Source: Rhodobacteraceae bacterium QY30
Lineage (GTDB): Bacteria > Pseudomonadota > Alphaproteobacteria > Rhodobacterales > Rhodobacteraceae
DNA length: 64,000 nt
Assembly: GCA_002356635.1 (NCBI GenBank)
Contig: CP023454.1
Span: 1,782,501-1,846,500, forward strand
Direction of reading: 5' to 3'
Shown here: one piece after another, positions 55,102 through 62,330 of the stretch
Layout: every line of letters begins with the position of its first letter
Numbering within the stretch: the stretch's first letter is position 1
Program-made: the position numbers and the translations under genes
Notes under the pieces: generated by a model
What the model was told of the DNA's origin: nothing
Seen by the model: the letters and a program-made list of their open reading frames with translations, nothing else
The model's database searches: none

Positions 55102-56088
55102 TCAGAACGGGACTTCGCCCGCCATCACCATGTCGATCATCCTCTGGTTGCCCCGCGCGTCCTCCAGCGTCCAGGGGTAGGGATCGCCGCGCCGCAGGCT
55201 GCGCCCGAAAGCCTCGACCTGGTTGCGATACTGGCGCACCCCCGGAAAGCGCTCGACGTGATCGGGCCGGCCGGGGCGGATCATGTGAAGCTGTGCCTCG
55301 GCGAACAGCCCCGCGTTGAAGGGTCCGGTCATGCGGATCAAACCGTCCCGACCCTGGAACGTCACCTCCTGCCGGGGCGGCAGCCGCATCGATGTCATCG
55401 CCCCATAGGTGAAGGCGCCGCCCGGCCCCTCCATGTCGGCCAGCACCTGTGCAAAGACATCGACGCCGTTCTCGCGCAGGATCCGCGACCGCACCCGCAC
55501 CGGCTCGGCCCCCGTCACGAAACGCACCGCGCCATAGGCATAGACCCCGATGTCGGGGATCGAGCCGCCGCCGGTTTCCGGTCGGTTGCGGATGTTCCCC
55601 GGATCGTCGCGGTTGTCATAGCTGAAGGCGGCATCGGCGTGCAGGACGGGCCCGATCGCCCCTTCGGCGACCAGCGCGCGCGCCCGCTGCCATTGCGGGT
55701 GGTGGACGATCATGTAGGCTTCGGCCACCAGCAGCCCCGAAGCGTCCCGTGCCGCGATCAAGGCGCCTATCTGGTCCGCGCGCAGGGCGATCGGCTTTTC
55801 GGTCAGGACGTGTTTTCCCGCCGCAATGGCCTTCAGCGTCCATTCGACGTGCAGGGAGTTCGGCAGCGGAATGTAGATCGCCTCGACCGCCGGATCCGCC
55901 AGCAGCGCGTCGTAGCTGCCATGCACCACCAGATCCGGCGCGAAGGCGCGAAATCCGTCGGCCTTGGCCGGGTCCGAGGTGGCGAGGGCCTGGAACCTTG
56001 CGCCCTCGGCCTCGTGGATCGCGCGCGCCATATGCTCACGCGCGAACGTCGCCGCGCCCAGAATACCCCAGTTGACCGGTTTCTCCAT
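55102..56088 (-). CDS. Gfo/Idh/MocA family NAD(P)-dependent oxidoreductase
   Basis: 328 residues. N-terminal Rossmann fold with GILGAATFAREHM (G-x-x-G-x), the EKP motif in VLTEKPIALRADQI, and GGSIPDIGVYAYGAVRFVTG with the D-x-x-x-Y/H active region. These enzymes act on sugars, inositols or trans-dihydrodiols. No sugar transporter or regulator stands beside it, so no substrate is suggested. It is convergent with the dipeptidase gene and followed upstream by the lipid operon after an 79-base gap. Confidence 0.88.
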   Translation of the reverse strand: MEKPVNWGILGAATFAREHMARAIHEAEGARFQALATSDPAKADGFRAFAPDLVVHGSYDALLADPAVEAIYIPLPNSLHVEWTLKAIAAGKHVLTEKPIALRADQIGALIAARDASGLLVAEAYMIVHHPQWQRARALVAEGAIGPVLHADAAFSYDNRDDPGNIRNRPETGGGSIPDIGVYAYGAVRFVTGAEPVRVRSRILRENGVDVFAQVLADMEGPGGAFTYGAMTSMRLPPRQEVTFQGRDGLIRMTGPFNAGLFAEAQLHMIRPGRPDHVERFPGVRQYRNQVEAFGRSLRRGDPYPWTLEDARGNQRMIDMVMAGEVPF

Positions 56089-56167
56089 CGTCCTGCCCCG
56101 CTTGCCGCCCGGCCAGGTTACGGGGCGGCGGCGGGCCTGGCAACGTCCTGAACGCGCGCGCGGCTTG

Positions 56168-56800
56168 TCAGGACAGCCGCAGGCTGCCCGCTTCCTTGCG
56201 CAGGACCAGGAAGGTCATCATTCCCAGAGGCGGGAAACGGTCTTCGGACACGACCTTCAGGCAGGACGACCCCAGCACCCGCTCCATCGGAAAGTCCGAG
56301 TGCCAGCCCAGCATGTTTTCCAAAGGCGCGGCCAGACGTTCCAGCATCGCCAGCGCCCCCTTGTCGCGCGAGAAATGGTTGACGATCACCACCTCGCCTC
56401 CGGGCTTGCAGACCCGCGCCATCTCGGCCACGACCTTTTCCGGCTCGGGCACCACCGAGACGATGTGCATCGCCGCCACCGTGTCGAAATGGTTGTCCGG
56501 GAATTCCAGCGCCCGGGCGTCCATCCGCGTCAGTTCGACATTCCCCAGCCCCAGCGCATCGACGCGGTCCTGCGCCTTGGCCAGCATGTCCTGGCTGTAA
56601 TCCACCCCCGTCACCGACAGCGCCGGGCTGTAGTGCGGCAGCGCCAGTCCGGTGCCCACGCCCACCTCCAGCAGCCGCCCGCCCCGCGCGTTGATGTAGT
56701 CGCTGGCCCGCCGGCGCCCGACGTTCGTGATCGCGCCGAAGGTGCGGTCATAGATCGGCGCCCAGCGGGCATAGACGGTTTCGACGGCTTCAGGCTTCAT
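56168..56800 (-). CDS. pmtA: Phosphatidylethanolamine N-methyltransferase PmtA
   Basis: 210 residues. SAM-binding motifs are visible: GGRLLEVGVGTGLALPHY, TGVDYSQDMLAKA, MDARALEFPDNHFD and KPGGEVVIVNHF. N-terminal YARWAPIYDRTFGAI is the PmtA signature. The enzyme methylates PE to phosphatidylcholine. The start ATG lies inside the 3' end of pssA (11-base overlap), so it is translated from the psd-pssA-pmtA transcript. Rhodobacter-type PmtA is the closest known relative; ubiquinone methyltransferase is less likely given the neighbours. Confidence 0.9.
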   Translation of the reverse strand: MKPEAVETVYARWAPIYDRTFGAITNVGRRRASDYINARGGRLLEVGVGTGLALPHYSPALSVTGVDYSQDMLAKAQDRVDALGLGNVELTRMDARALEFPDNHFDTVAAMHIVSVVPEPEKVVAEMARVCKPGGEVVIVNHFSRDKGALAMLERLAAPLENMLGWHSDFPMERVLGSSCLKVVSEDRFPPLGMMTFLVLRKEAGSLRLS

Positions 56801-57569
56801 CCGGCTTCTCCTCGGACGGGTTCGGGACAGGACTGCGACGCCGATAGGCCCGCAAGGCGAAAGGAAGACTGGCGATGTAGACAAGCGACAGGACGACCAG
56901 CGTCACCCAGGGGTAGGTGAACAGCGCCGCCGCGATGACCGCCCCGCCGGCCAGAGCCAGCCGCGCATGGTCGGCGTAGATCGTCATCTTCTTGGTGGAC
57001 CAGGTCGGCAGGGTGGAGACCATCATCGCCCCCACCGCCGCCATGTACAGGCTGACCGCCACCCCATGCGGGCGGATCGGATCGGGCCAGGCGGCGCTGA
57101 CGTAGATCGGCAGCATCACCAGAAGCGCCCCCATCGGTGCCGGAACCCCGGTGAAGAAGGACGGATCCGCCCCGGCCTCGGATTTGGCGCCGACGTTGAA
57201 CCGCGCGAGGCGCAGCGCGCAGCAGATCGCATAGACCAGCACCGCCGCCCAGCCCACGTCGCGTTCGTCCTGAAGGCCCCACAGGTAAAGGACCAGGGCC
57301 GGGACAACACCGAAGTTGAAGAAATCGGCCAGCGAATCCAGTTCCGCCCCGATGGCGCTTTCGCTGTTGAGCATCCGCGCCAGCCGCCCGTCGATGGCAT
57401 CCAGCGCCGCCGCCAGCACGATCAACCCGACGGCCAGGTTGATGCCGCCATGGATCGCCGCACGGACCGCGGTCAGGCCGGCGCCAATCGCAATCAGGGT
57501 CACGGCATTGGGAATCAACTGCACCAGCGGCAGTTCGGCGCGCGGGCGTCGACCGGGAAGACGGGGCAT
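56790..57569 (-). CDS. pssA: CDP-diacylglycerol-serine O-phosphatidyltransferase PssA
   Basis: 259 residues, integral membrane. The CDP-alcohol phosphatidyltransferase motif D-x2-D-G-x2-A-R-x8-G-x3-D-x3-D is complete (DAIDGRLAR to LDSLAD, about residues 60-85). The N-terminus carries LPLVQLIPNAVTLIAIGAGL. It makes phosphatidylserine, which Psd decarboxylates to PE. The ATG shares one base with the psd stop (TGATG) and the 3' end overlaps pmtA by 11 bases. The reading frame is open further upstream but that part is antisense or out-of-frame psd sequence. Confidence 0.93.
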   Translation of the reverse strand: MPRLPGRRPRAELPLVQLIPNAVTLIAIGAGLTAVRAAIHGGINLAVGLIVLAAALDAIDGRLARMLNSESAIGAELDSLADFFNFGVVPALVLYLWGLQDERDVGWAAVLVYAICCALRLARFNVGAKSEAGADPSFFTGVPAPMGALLVMLPIYVSAAWPDPIRPHGVAVSLYMAAVGAMMVSTLPTWSTKKMTIYADHARLALAGGAVIAAALFTYPWVTLVVLSLVYIASLPFALRAYRRRSPVPNPSEEKPDEA

Positions 57570-58264
57570 CAGACCTCGCGCCCCAGGCGGGCGGGCTGAC
57601 CCGAAAGCGACAGGTCCGCCAGCACCGTCTCGCCCGCGACCATCGCCTGACCCAGCGCGACCAGCGGCAAGACTCCATCGGGCAGATAGACATCGACCCG
57701 CGACCCGAAGCGGATCAGGCCGAAACGCTCGCCCTTGTCCAGATGCACGCCCGGCTGGACAAAGCAGACGATCCGCCGCGCCACCAGCCCGGCGATCTGC
57801 ACCACGCCGATCTGGCGCCCGTCCGGCAGCGCGATGGCCAGTCCATTGCGTTCGTTGTCGCTGCTGGCCTTGTCGAGAGAGGCGTTGAAGAACTTGCCCG
57901 GTCTGTAGGCCACGGCGGTGATGCGTCCGCCGACGGGCATCCGGTTCACATGGCAATTGAAGACGTTCATGAAGACGCTGACGCGCGTCAGCGGCCGGTC
58001 GCCCATCCCCAGTTCCGCGGGCGGCACCGCCGGCTGGATCAGCGAGACGACGCCATCGGCCGGACTGATGACCAGGTTGTCCCCGATCGGCACCACGCGC
58101 TTCGGGTCCCGGAAGAAGTAATAGCACCAGACCGTCAGCCCGACACCGATCCAGCCCAGCGGCTCCCAGATCAGGAACAGAATCGCCGCGATCAGCGCGA
58201 ACGCCGCGACGAAACGGTAGCCTTCCCGGTGCATCGGCTTGAGAAACGTGCCGAGCATGGTCAT
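57569..58264 (-). CDS. psd: Phosphatidylserine decarboxylase Psd, short form
   Basis: 231 residues; the compact type. The self-cleavage site is in [12 protein letters not shown] (G-S), where the serine becomes the pyruvoyl group; [16 protein letters not shown] carries the catalytic histidine. It converts PS to PE in the membrane. Several starts are possible at 58288 (GTG), 58270, 58264 and 58258; 58264 has AGGA about 8 bases upstream. First gene of psd-pssA-pmtA. The promoter probably lies within 58265-58383, between the gene and the rpoH terminator. Confidence 0.92.
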   Translation of the reverse strand: MTMLGTFLKPMHREGYRFVAAFALIAAILFLIWEPLGWIGVGLTVWCYYFFRDPKRVVPIGDNLVISPADGVVSLIQPAVPPAELGMGDRPLTRVSVFMNVFNCHVNRMPVGGRITAVAYRPGKFFNASLDKASSDNERNGLAIALPDGRQIGVVQIAGLVARRIVCFVQPGVHLDKGERFGLIRFGSRVDVYLPDGVLPLVALGQAMVAGETVLADLSLSGQPARLGREV

Positions 58265-58383
58265 CGTCATAATCCTGTTTCGATTCACTCAGGGGTTGGT
58301 TAGCGAGGGCGAGGCCCGCTGGCAACCGCCTTGTCGCGAAGACGGGCTGATGCGTCGCTTTTGACTGACGGATCAATCACATG

Positions 58384-58407
58384 GGTGCGCCCCTTGAAGG
58401 GCGCACC
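58384..58407 (-). terminator. Hairpin terminator of rpoH
   Basis: A 9-bp stem GGTGCGCCC / GGGCGCACC with a 6-base loop, 8 bases past the rpoH stop. No T-run follows. It separates rpoH from the psd operon on the same strand. Confidence 0.7.
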
Positions 58408-58415
58408 TCCAGGCG

Positions 58416-59312
58416 TCACGCCGGGATCAGCATGCCCTTTTCGCGCGCCAGTTCCCGCATTCGGGCCTGAAGTTTCTCGAAAGCCCGCACCTCGATCTGG
58501 CGGATCCGTTCCCGGCTGACCTCGTAGCGTGCTGACAGGTCTTCCAGGGTTACCGGATCGTCCTGAAGCCGCCGCTGGATCAGGATGTCCTTTTCGCGGT
58601 CGTTCAATGTGTCCATCGCCCGCATCAGCATGTCGCGCCGTGCCGACAGCTCATCGGCCTCCTCATAGGCGCCCGCCTGATCGGCATCCTCGTCCTCCAG
58701 CCAGTCCTGCCATTGTGCGGTCCCCTCGCCTTCTGACCCGATCTGGGCATTGAGCGATGCGTCCCCCCCCGACAGGCGGCGGTTCATCGAGATGACCTCC
58801 TCCTCGGTGACGTTCAGGTCCTTGGCGATCTGGGCCACGTTTTCGGGCCTCAGGTCGCCCTCTTCCAGAGCGCCGATCTTGGCCTTGGCCTTGCGCAGGT
58901 TGAAGAACAGTTTCTTCTGTGCGCTGGTCGTACCCAGTTTCACCAGGCTCCACGACCGCAGGATGTATTCCTGGATCGAGGCGCGGATCCACCACATCGC
59001 GTAGGTGGCCAGCCGGAAACCCTTTTCCGGATCAAAACGCTTGACCGCCTGCATCAGGCCGACATTCGCTTCGGAAATCACCTCGGACTGTGGCAGGCCA
59101 TAACCGCGGTAACCCATGGCGATCTTGGCCGCCAGCCGCAGGTGTGAGGTGACCATCTTGTGGGCGGCCGCCGAATCCTGATGATCGGCCCAGCGTTTCG
59201 CCAGCATGTATTCTTCTTCCGGTTCCAGCAGAGGAAACTTGCGGATCTCCTGCAGGTAGCGGTTCAGGCCCTGTTCGGGACTGGGCGCCGGAAGGTTCGT
59301 ATAGCTCGTCAT
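58416..59312 (-). CDS. rpoH: RNA polymerase sigma factor RpoH (heat-shock sigma-32)
   Basis: 298 residues. Regions 2 and 4 are typical: FDPEKGFRLATYAMWWIRASIQ (2.3-2.4) and ARYEVSRERIRQIEVRAFEKL (4.2). The RpoH box QKKLFFNLRK, absent from other sigma factors, is present after LGTTSA. It directs transcription of heat-shock genes. ATG 59312 is chosen; the open frame farther upstream is unlikely. The 156-base upstream region holds an inverted repeat (59387-59422) and a possible promoter. The E. coli-type thermosensor cannot be assumed. Confidence 0.96.
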   Translation of the reverse strand: MTSYTNLPAPSPEQGLNRYLQEIRKFPLLEPEEEYMLAKRWADHQDSAAAHKMVTSHLRLAAKIAMGYRGYGLPQSEVISEANVGLMQAVKRFDPEKGFRLATYAMWWIRASIQEYILRSWSLVKLGTTSAQKKLFFNLRKAKAKIGALEEGDLRPENVAQIAKDLNVTEEEVISMNRRLSGGDASLNAQIGSEGEGTAQWQDWLEDEDADQAGAYEEADELSARRDMLMRAMDTLNDREKDILIQRRLQDDPVTLEDLSARYEVSRERIRQIEVRAFEKLQARMRELAREKGMLIPA

Positions 59313-59386
59313 CTGACCCCCTTCTGCCCTGCCGGAATCGACAGGACCGTAAAAGGTGGGAGCGGACCCACCGGACATCAAGTGCG

Positions 59387-59422
59387 CTTTTCATCATCCT
59401 AACGTTAAAGGCGGATGAAAAG
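59387..59422 (-). promoter_or_regulatory. Inverted repeat in the rpoH leader
   Basis: CTTTTCATC (59387-59395) and GATGAAAAG (59414-59422) are perfect inverse copies separated by 18 bases, with the palindrome TAACGTTA inside the spacer at 59400-59407. The element lies 75-110 bases upstream of the rpoH start. It may be an operator or an RNA hairpin in the leader; both are inference. Confidence 0.5.
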
Positions 59423-59428
59423 TTGCAC

Positions 59429-59455
59429 ATATGGTTTTTTATGAATGTGACGAAG
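59429..59455 (-). promoter_or_regulatory. Possible rpoH promoter
   Basis: Minus-strand CTTCGTC (59455-59449), 14 bases, CCATAT (59434-59429). The -10 resembles the RpoH consensus CCCATnT, the -35 only its CTT. A start near 59421 would place the inverted repeat at the 5' end of a leader of about 110 bases. Confidence 0.3.
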
Positions 59456-59468
59456 ACTCACGCCCTTG

Positions 59469-60515
59469 TCACCCGTCGTGACCCGGACCGCTGTCCAGAG
59501 CGGCCATCAGCCCCTCCATGTCGGCGGGAAGCGGGCTTTCGAATTCCAGCCATTCGCCGGTCACGGGATGTTCAAATCCCAGGGTCGCGGCATGAAGCGC
59601 CTGGCGCGGAAAGGCCGCGGCGGCGGCCACGCCCGCCTCGCCCACGGCGGCGGGGGACAGCTTGCGCCGCCCGCCATAGACCGGATCGCCGATCAGCGAG
59701 TGGCCCGCATGGGTCAGGTGCACGCGGATCTGGTGGGTGCGCCCGGTTTCCAGCCAGCACTCCACCAGGCTGGCCGCGGGGGGCGTTCCGAACCAGCCCA
59801 GAACCCGGAACCGCGTCACGGCATGACGGCCGCCGTGATCGGTCACCGCCTGGCGCTGGCGGTCGGTGCGGTGGCGGGCAATCTGTGTGCCAACCCGGAC
59901 CACACCCTGCGGTTCGAAGGTCAGGCCGCGGACGCCATGCAGGCGGGGGTCCGATGCTTCCGGCAGGCCATAGACCACCGCCAGGTAACGCCGCGCGACG
60001 GTATGCGCCTCGAACTGCGCGGCCAGGCCGTGATGGGCGCGGTCGGACTTCGCCACCACCAGCAGGCCCGAGGTGTCCTTGTCGATCCGGTGGACGATGC
60101 CGGGCCGCTTTTCCCCGCCGATCCCTGAAAGCGTGTCGCCGCAATGATGCAGAAGCGCATTGACCAGCGTCCCGGACCAGGATCCCGGCGCCGGATGGAC
60201 GACCATGCCTGCGGGCTTGTCGATGACGATCAGGTCGTCATCCTCCCACACCACTTTCAGCGGGATTTCCTCGGCGGCCGCGGCCACATCCTCGGGCGCA
60301 CCGGGGGCGATGGAATAGACCTCGCCCTCGGCCACCTTCGCCTTCAGGTCGGTCACGGGCCGGCCGTCGCGCGTGACCGACCCGTCCGCGATCAGCCGCG
60401 CCAGCCGCGATCGGGACAACGCCGCATCCTCTGGCACATCACGGGCCAGCGCCTTATCAAGGCGGTCAGGCGGGTTTTCCCCGATGGTGACGAGGATGGG
60501 CGGGATGTCCGACAT
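59469..60515 (-). CDS. rluD: RluD-type ribosomal large-subunit pseudouridine synthase
   Basis: 348 residues. An N-terminal S4 domain (about residues 18-75, RLDKALAR to VTRDGRPV) and the catalytic domain with HRIDKDTSGLLVVAK (catalytic Asp) and the later ETGRTHQIRVHL motif. It converts uridines in helix 69 of 23S rRNA to pseudouridine. ATG 60515 chosen because it starts the family N-terminus MSDIPPI; the frame upstream overlaps the divergent gene. It reads toward rpoH, the usual gene order. It shares its start region with the DUF6476 gene on the other strand. Confidence 0.92.
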   Translation of the reverse strand: MSDIPPILVTIGENPPDRLDKALARDVPEDAALSRSRLARLIADGSVTRDGRPVTDLKAKVAEGEVYSIAPGAPEDVAAAAEEIPLKVVWEDDDLIVIDKPAGMVVHPAPGSWSGTLVNALLHHCGDTLSGIGGEKRPGIVHRIDKDTSGLLVVAKSDRAHHGLAAQFEAHTVARRYLAVVYGLPEASDPRLHGVRGLTFEPQGVVRVGTQIARHRTDRQRQAVTDHGGRHAVTRFRVLGWFGTPPAASLVECWLETGRTHQIRVHLTHAGHSLIGDPVYGGRRKLSPAAVGEAGVAAAAAFPRQALHAATLGFEHPVTGEWLEFESPLPADMEGLMAALDSGPGHDG

Positions 60516-60825
60516 GAATGACGCTCCGGCAACGTCGAAGGGCCCCCTGCCGCCCGAGTTGCGCTTTCTGAAAACCCTGGTCACCGTTCTGACGGCGACG
60601 ATGATCCTCGGCCTCATAACGATAGTGGCGCTGCTTGTCATCCGCCTGAACGCACCGGCACCCGCGCCCGTTCTGCCCGATGCGATCACCCTGCCCGACG
60701 GCGTGGGGGCCGAGGCGGTGACGATGGGACGGGGCTGGATCGCGGTGGTGACGGACGGGAACAAGATCCTGATCTACGACGCCGAGACCGGCCTGATCCG
60801 GCAAAGCGTCGACCTGAAGCCCTGA
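60505..60825 (+). CDS. DUF6476 family small membrane protein
   Basis: 106 residues with one strong transmembrane segment (about residues 27-50, VTVLTATMILGLITIVALLVIRL) and a C-terminal periplasmic segment GRGWIAVVTDGNKILIYDAETG that reads like a single beta-propeller strand. I recognise the alphaproteobacterial DUF6476 protein, commonly divergent from rluD; function unknown. ATG 60505 has GAGG 9 bases upstream; ATG 60514 is possible. From 60505 it overlaps the first codons of rluD on the opposite strand by 11 bases. Confidence 0.8.
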   Translation: MSDMNDAPATSKGPLPPELRFLKTLVTVLTATMILGLITIVALLVIRLNAPAPAPVLPDAITLPDGVGAEAVTMGRGWIAVVTDGNKILIYDAETGLIRQSVDLKP

Positions 60826-60837
60826 GCGGGGCGCGGC

Positions 60838-61476
60838 CTATTGGCCAAGGCTGACGGCCGCGTTGACGGCCAGCGCCAGAATCACGGTGTTGTAGAAGAA
60901 CGCCAGGACCGAATGGGCCAGCACCAGCCGGCGCATGCCCGTCTGCGTGACGACCACGTCGGACACCTGCGCCGTCATGCCGACAACGAAGGAGACGTAG
61001 ACGAAATCCCACAGCCCCGGCTCCGTCGTCCCGGGCAGGTCGATGCCACCCGCATCGCCACCCGCCACGGGGGCATAGAACTCCCCGGCGTAGTGAAAGG
61101 CAAAGACCGTGTGCAGCATCGCCCAGCCCAGGGGAATGCTGCCCAGGGACAGCGCGCGCAACGGCGCATCGGTCCCGCCCGGCGCGCTCAGCACCAGAAA
61201 GATCGCCGTCAGGCTGGTGCCGACGATCCCCACCGCGACCAGAACGATCAGCGGCAGGCCCTCATCCGCCTCGGCGGCGTGCTGGCGCAAAACCTCGGGG
61301 GTCAGCCGCGGGGCCTGGGCCAGCATCAACGCCAGGTAAAGGACGGAGAACACATCGGCGGCGATCAGGATCAGCGGCGGCAGCGCCGTGACCACACCAC
61401 CCGACCAAAGCACGACGCCCGTTGTCGCGGCGACCGCCGCAGCGATGATGAAACGCCTGTGCCGGTGTTCGCCCAC
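60838..61476 (-). CDS. DUF1345 family membrane protein
   Basis: 212 residues from a GTG at 61476, which has AGGGGAAGG a few bases upstream. About five transmembrane segments (roughly 10-28, 33-55, 78-100, 113-135, 185-208). MLHTVFAFHYAGEFY and WDFVYVSFVVGMTAQVSDV are the conserved DUF1345 stretches, the family of predicted membrane proteins often of 200-230 residues. Function unknown. The frame is open farther upstream but no better start was found. Converges with the DUF6476 gene. Confidence 0.82.
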   Translation of the reverse strand: MGEHRHRRFIIAAAVAATTGVVLWSGGVVTALPPLILIAADVFSVLYLALMLAQAPRLTPEVLRQHAAEADEGLPLIVLVAVGIVGTSLTAIFLVLSAPGGTDAPLRALSLGSIPLGWAMLHTVFAFHYAGEFYAPVAGGDAGGIDLPGTTEPGLWDFVYVSFVVGMTAQVSDVVVTQTGMRRLVLAHSVLAFFYNTVILALAVNAAVSLGQ

Positions 61477-61707
61477 GACCTTCCCCTGCCCGGCCAGAAC
61501 TCTGCGTCCCGCGATCCTTGTTGTTCCGAATGTCGCCGAACCGGCGCGCGCGTCAATCCCCCGAAGGGGCCGGCGCAAAGCCTGTCCGTTCCTGGAAGGC
61601 TTCAGGCCCGCGGTTCTTCGGCCCGGCACCCGTGACGTTCCAGACGACCCGCGCGCGGCGCGATCCGCCGGCTGACGGGTCCATCCGCCCGGCGGCTCGT
61701 CCACGGA

Positions 61708-62193
61708 TCAAACGGAAGAGGACGCCCCCGCGACATCGCGCCCGAACAGGATCCGCACCTGATATTCCAGCACCGGCTCCCCCTTGGCACAGCGCGTCTC
61801 GACCTGGAGATCGACCCAACCCGCATCGGGGCGCCGACTGTGCGCCACCGCCGCCTCGACCCGCACCGCCACCGACAGCCGGTCTCCGGGCAGCACCGGA
61901 CGATGCAGGCGCAGGTGCTTCATCTCGCCCCCGGCAATCAGGCGACTGCGGATATAAAGGTTGTCGACCAGCAGCTTCTGCGTCATCCCCAGGGTATGGA
62001 TGCCGCTGGCGCAGAAGACCCCCAGCGGCGCTTCCCGCGCGACGTCCCGATCCAGGTGAATGGGCAGCGGATCGTAGCGGCGGGCGAAATCGATGATCTC
62101 GGCTTCGGTGACGGGATAGTCGCCAAACAGCCAGACCTGCCCCGGCGCGAAGTCATCCCAGGTCAGGGGGGCGGCGGTGCTCAGGTCTTTCAT
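61708..62193 (-). CDS. MaoC family (hot-dog fold) dehydratase
   Basis: 161 residues. The hot-dog fold with VTEAEIIDFARRYDPLPIHLD, the R-hydratase motif in which Asp and His are the catalytic pair, then GVFCASGIHTLGMTQKLLVDN. It likely hydrates or dehydrates an acyl-CoA. It lies on the same strand as the PHA synthase gene with 137 bases between, so supply of (R)-3-hydroxyacyl-CoA for polymer is a plausible role (inference). Confidence 0.85.
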   Translation of the reverse strand: MKDLSTAAPLTWDDFAPGQVWLFGDYPVTEAEIIDFARRYDPLPIHLDRDVAREAPLGVFCASGIHTLGMTQKLLVDNLYIRSRLIAGGEMKHLRLHRPVLPGDRLSVAVRVEAAVAHSRRPDAGWVDLQVETRCAKGEPVLEYQVRILFGRDVAGASSSV

Positions 62194-62305
62194 CTCGGAT
62201 CCTCGAGGCGGTGATGGTCCGGGCGCACGGCCCGGTCAAACGGGTTCGGTAGCGTATCATGATGAAACTTTCGATCCGAGGGCAAGCACCATTGCGCCCA
62301 CGAAA

Positions 62306-62326
62306 CGGGAAAACCGGCCGTTCCCG
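62306..62326 (-). terminator. Weak hairpin after phaC
   Basis: CGGGAA (62306-62311) and TTCCCG (62321-62326), 6 bp with a 9-base loop, 4 bases past the phaC stop, then TTTCG on the minus strand. A modest terminator candidate; another 6-bp inverted repeat lies at 62219-62235. Confidence 0.4.
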
Positions 62327-62330
62327 GCGC

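Noticed and set aside
59448-59473. Hairpin GTGAC...GTCAC as terminator of rluD
   Set aside because: The stem has a bulge and the minus strand has an A-run, not a T-run, after it.
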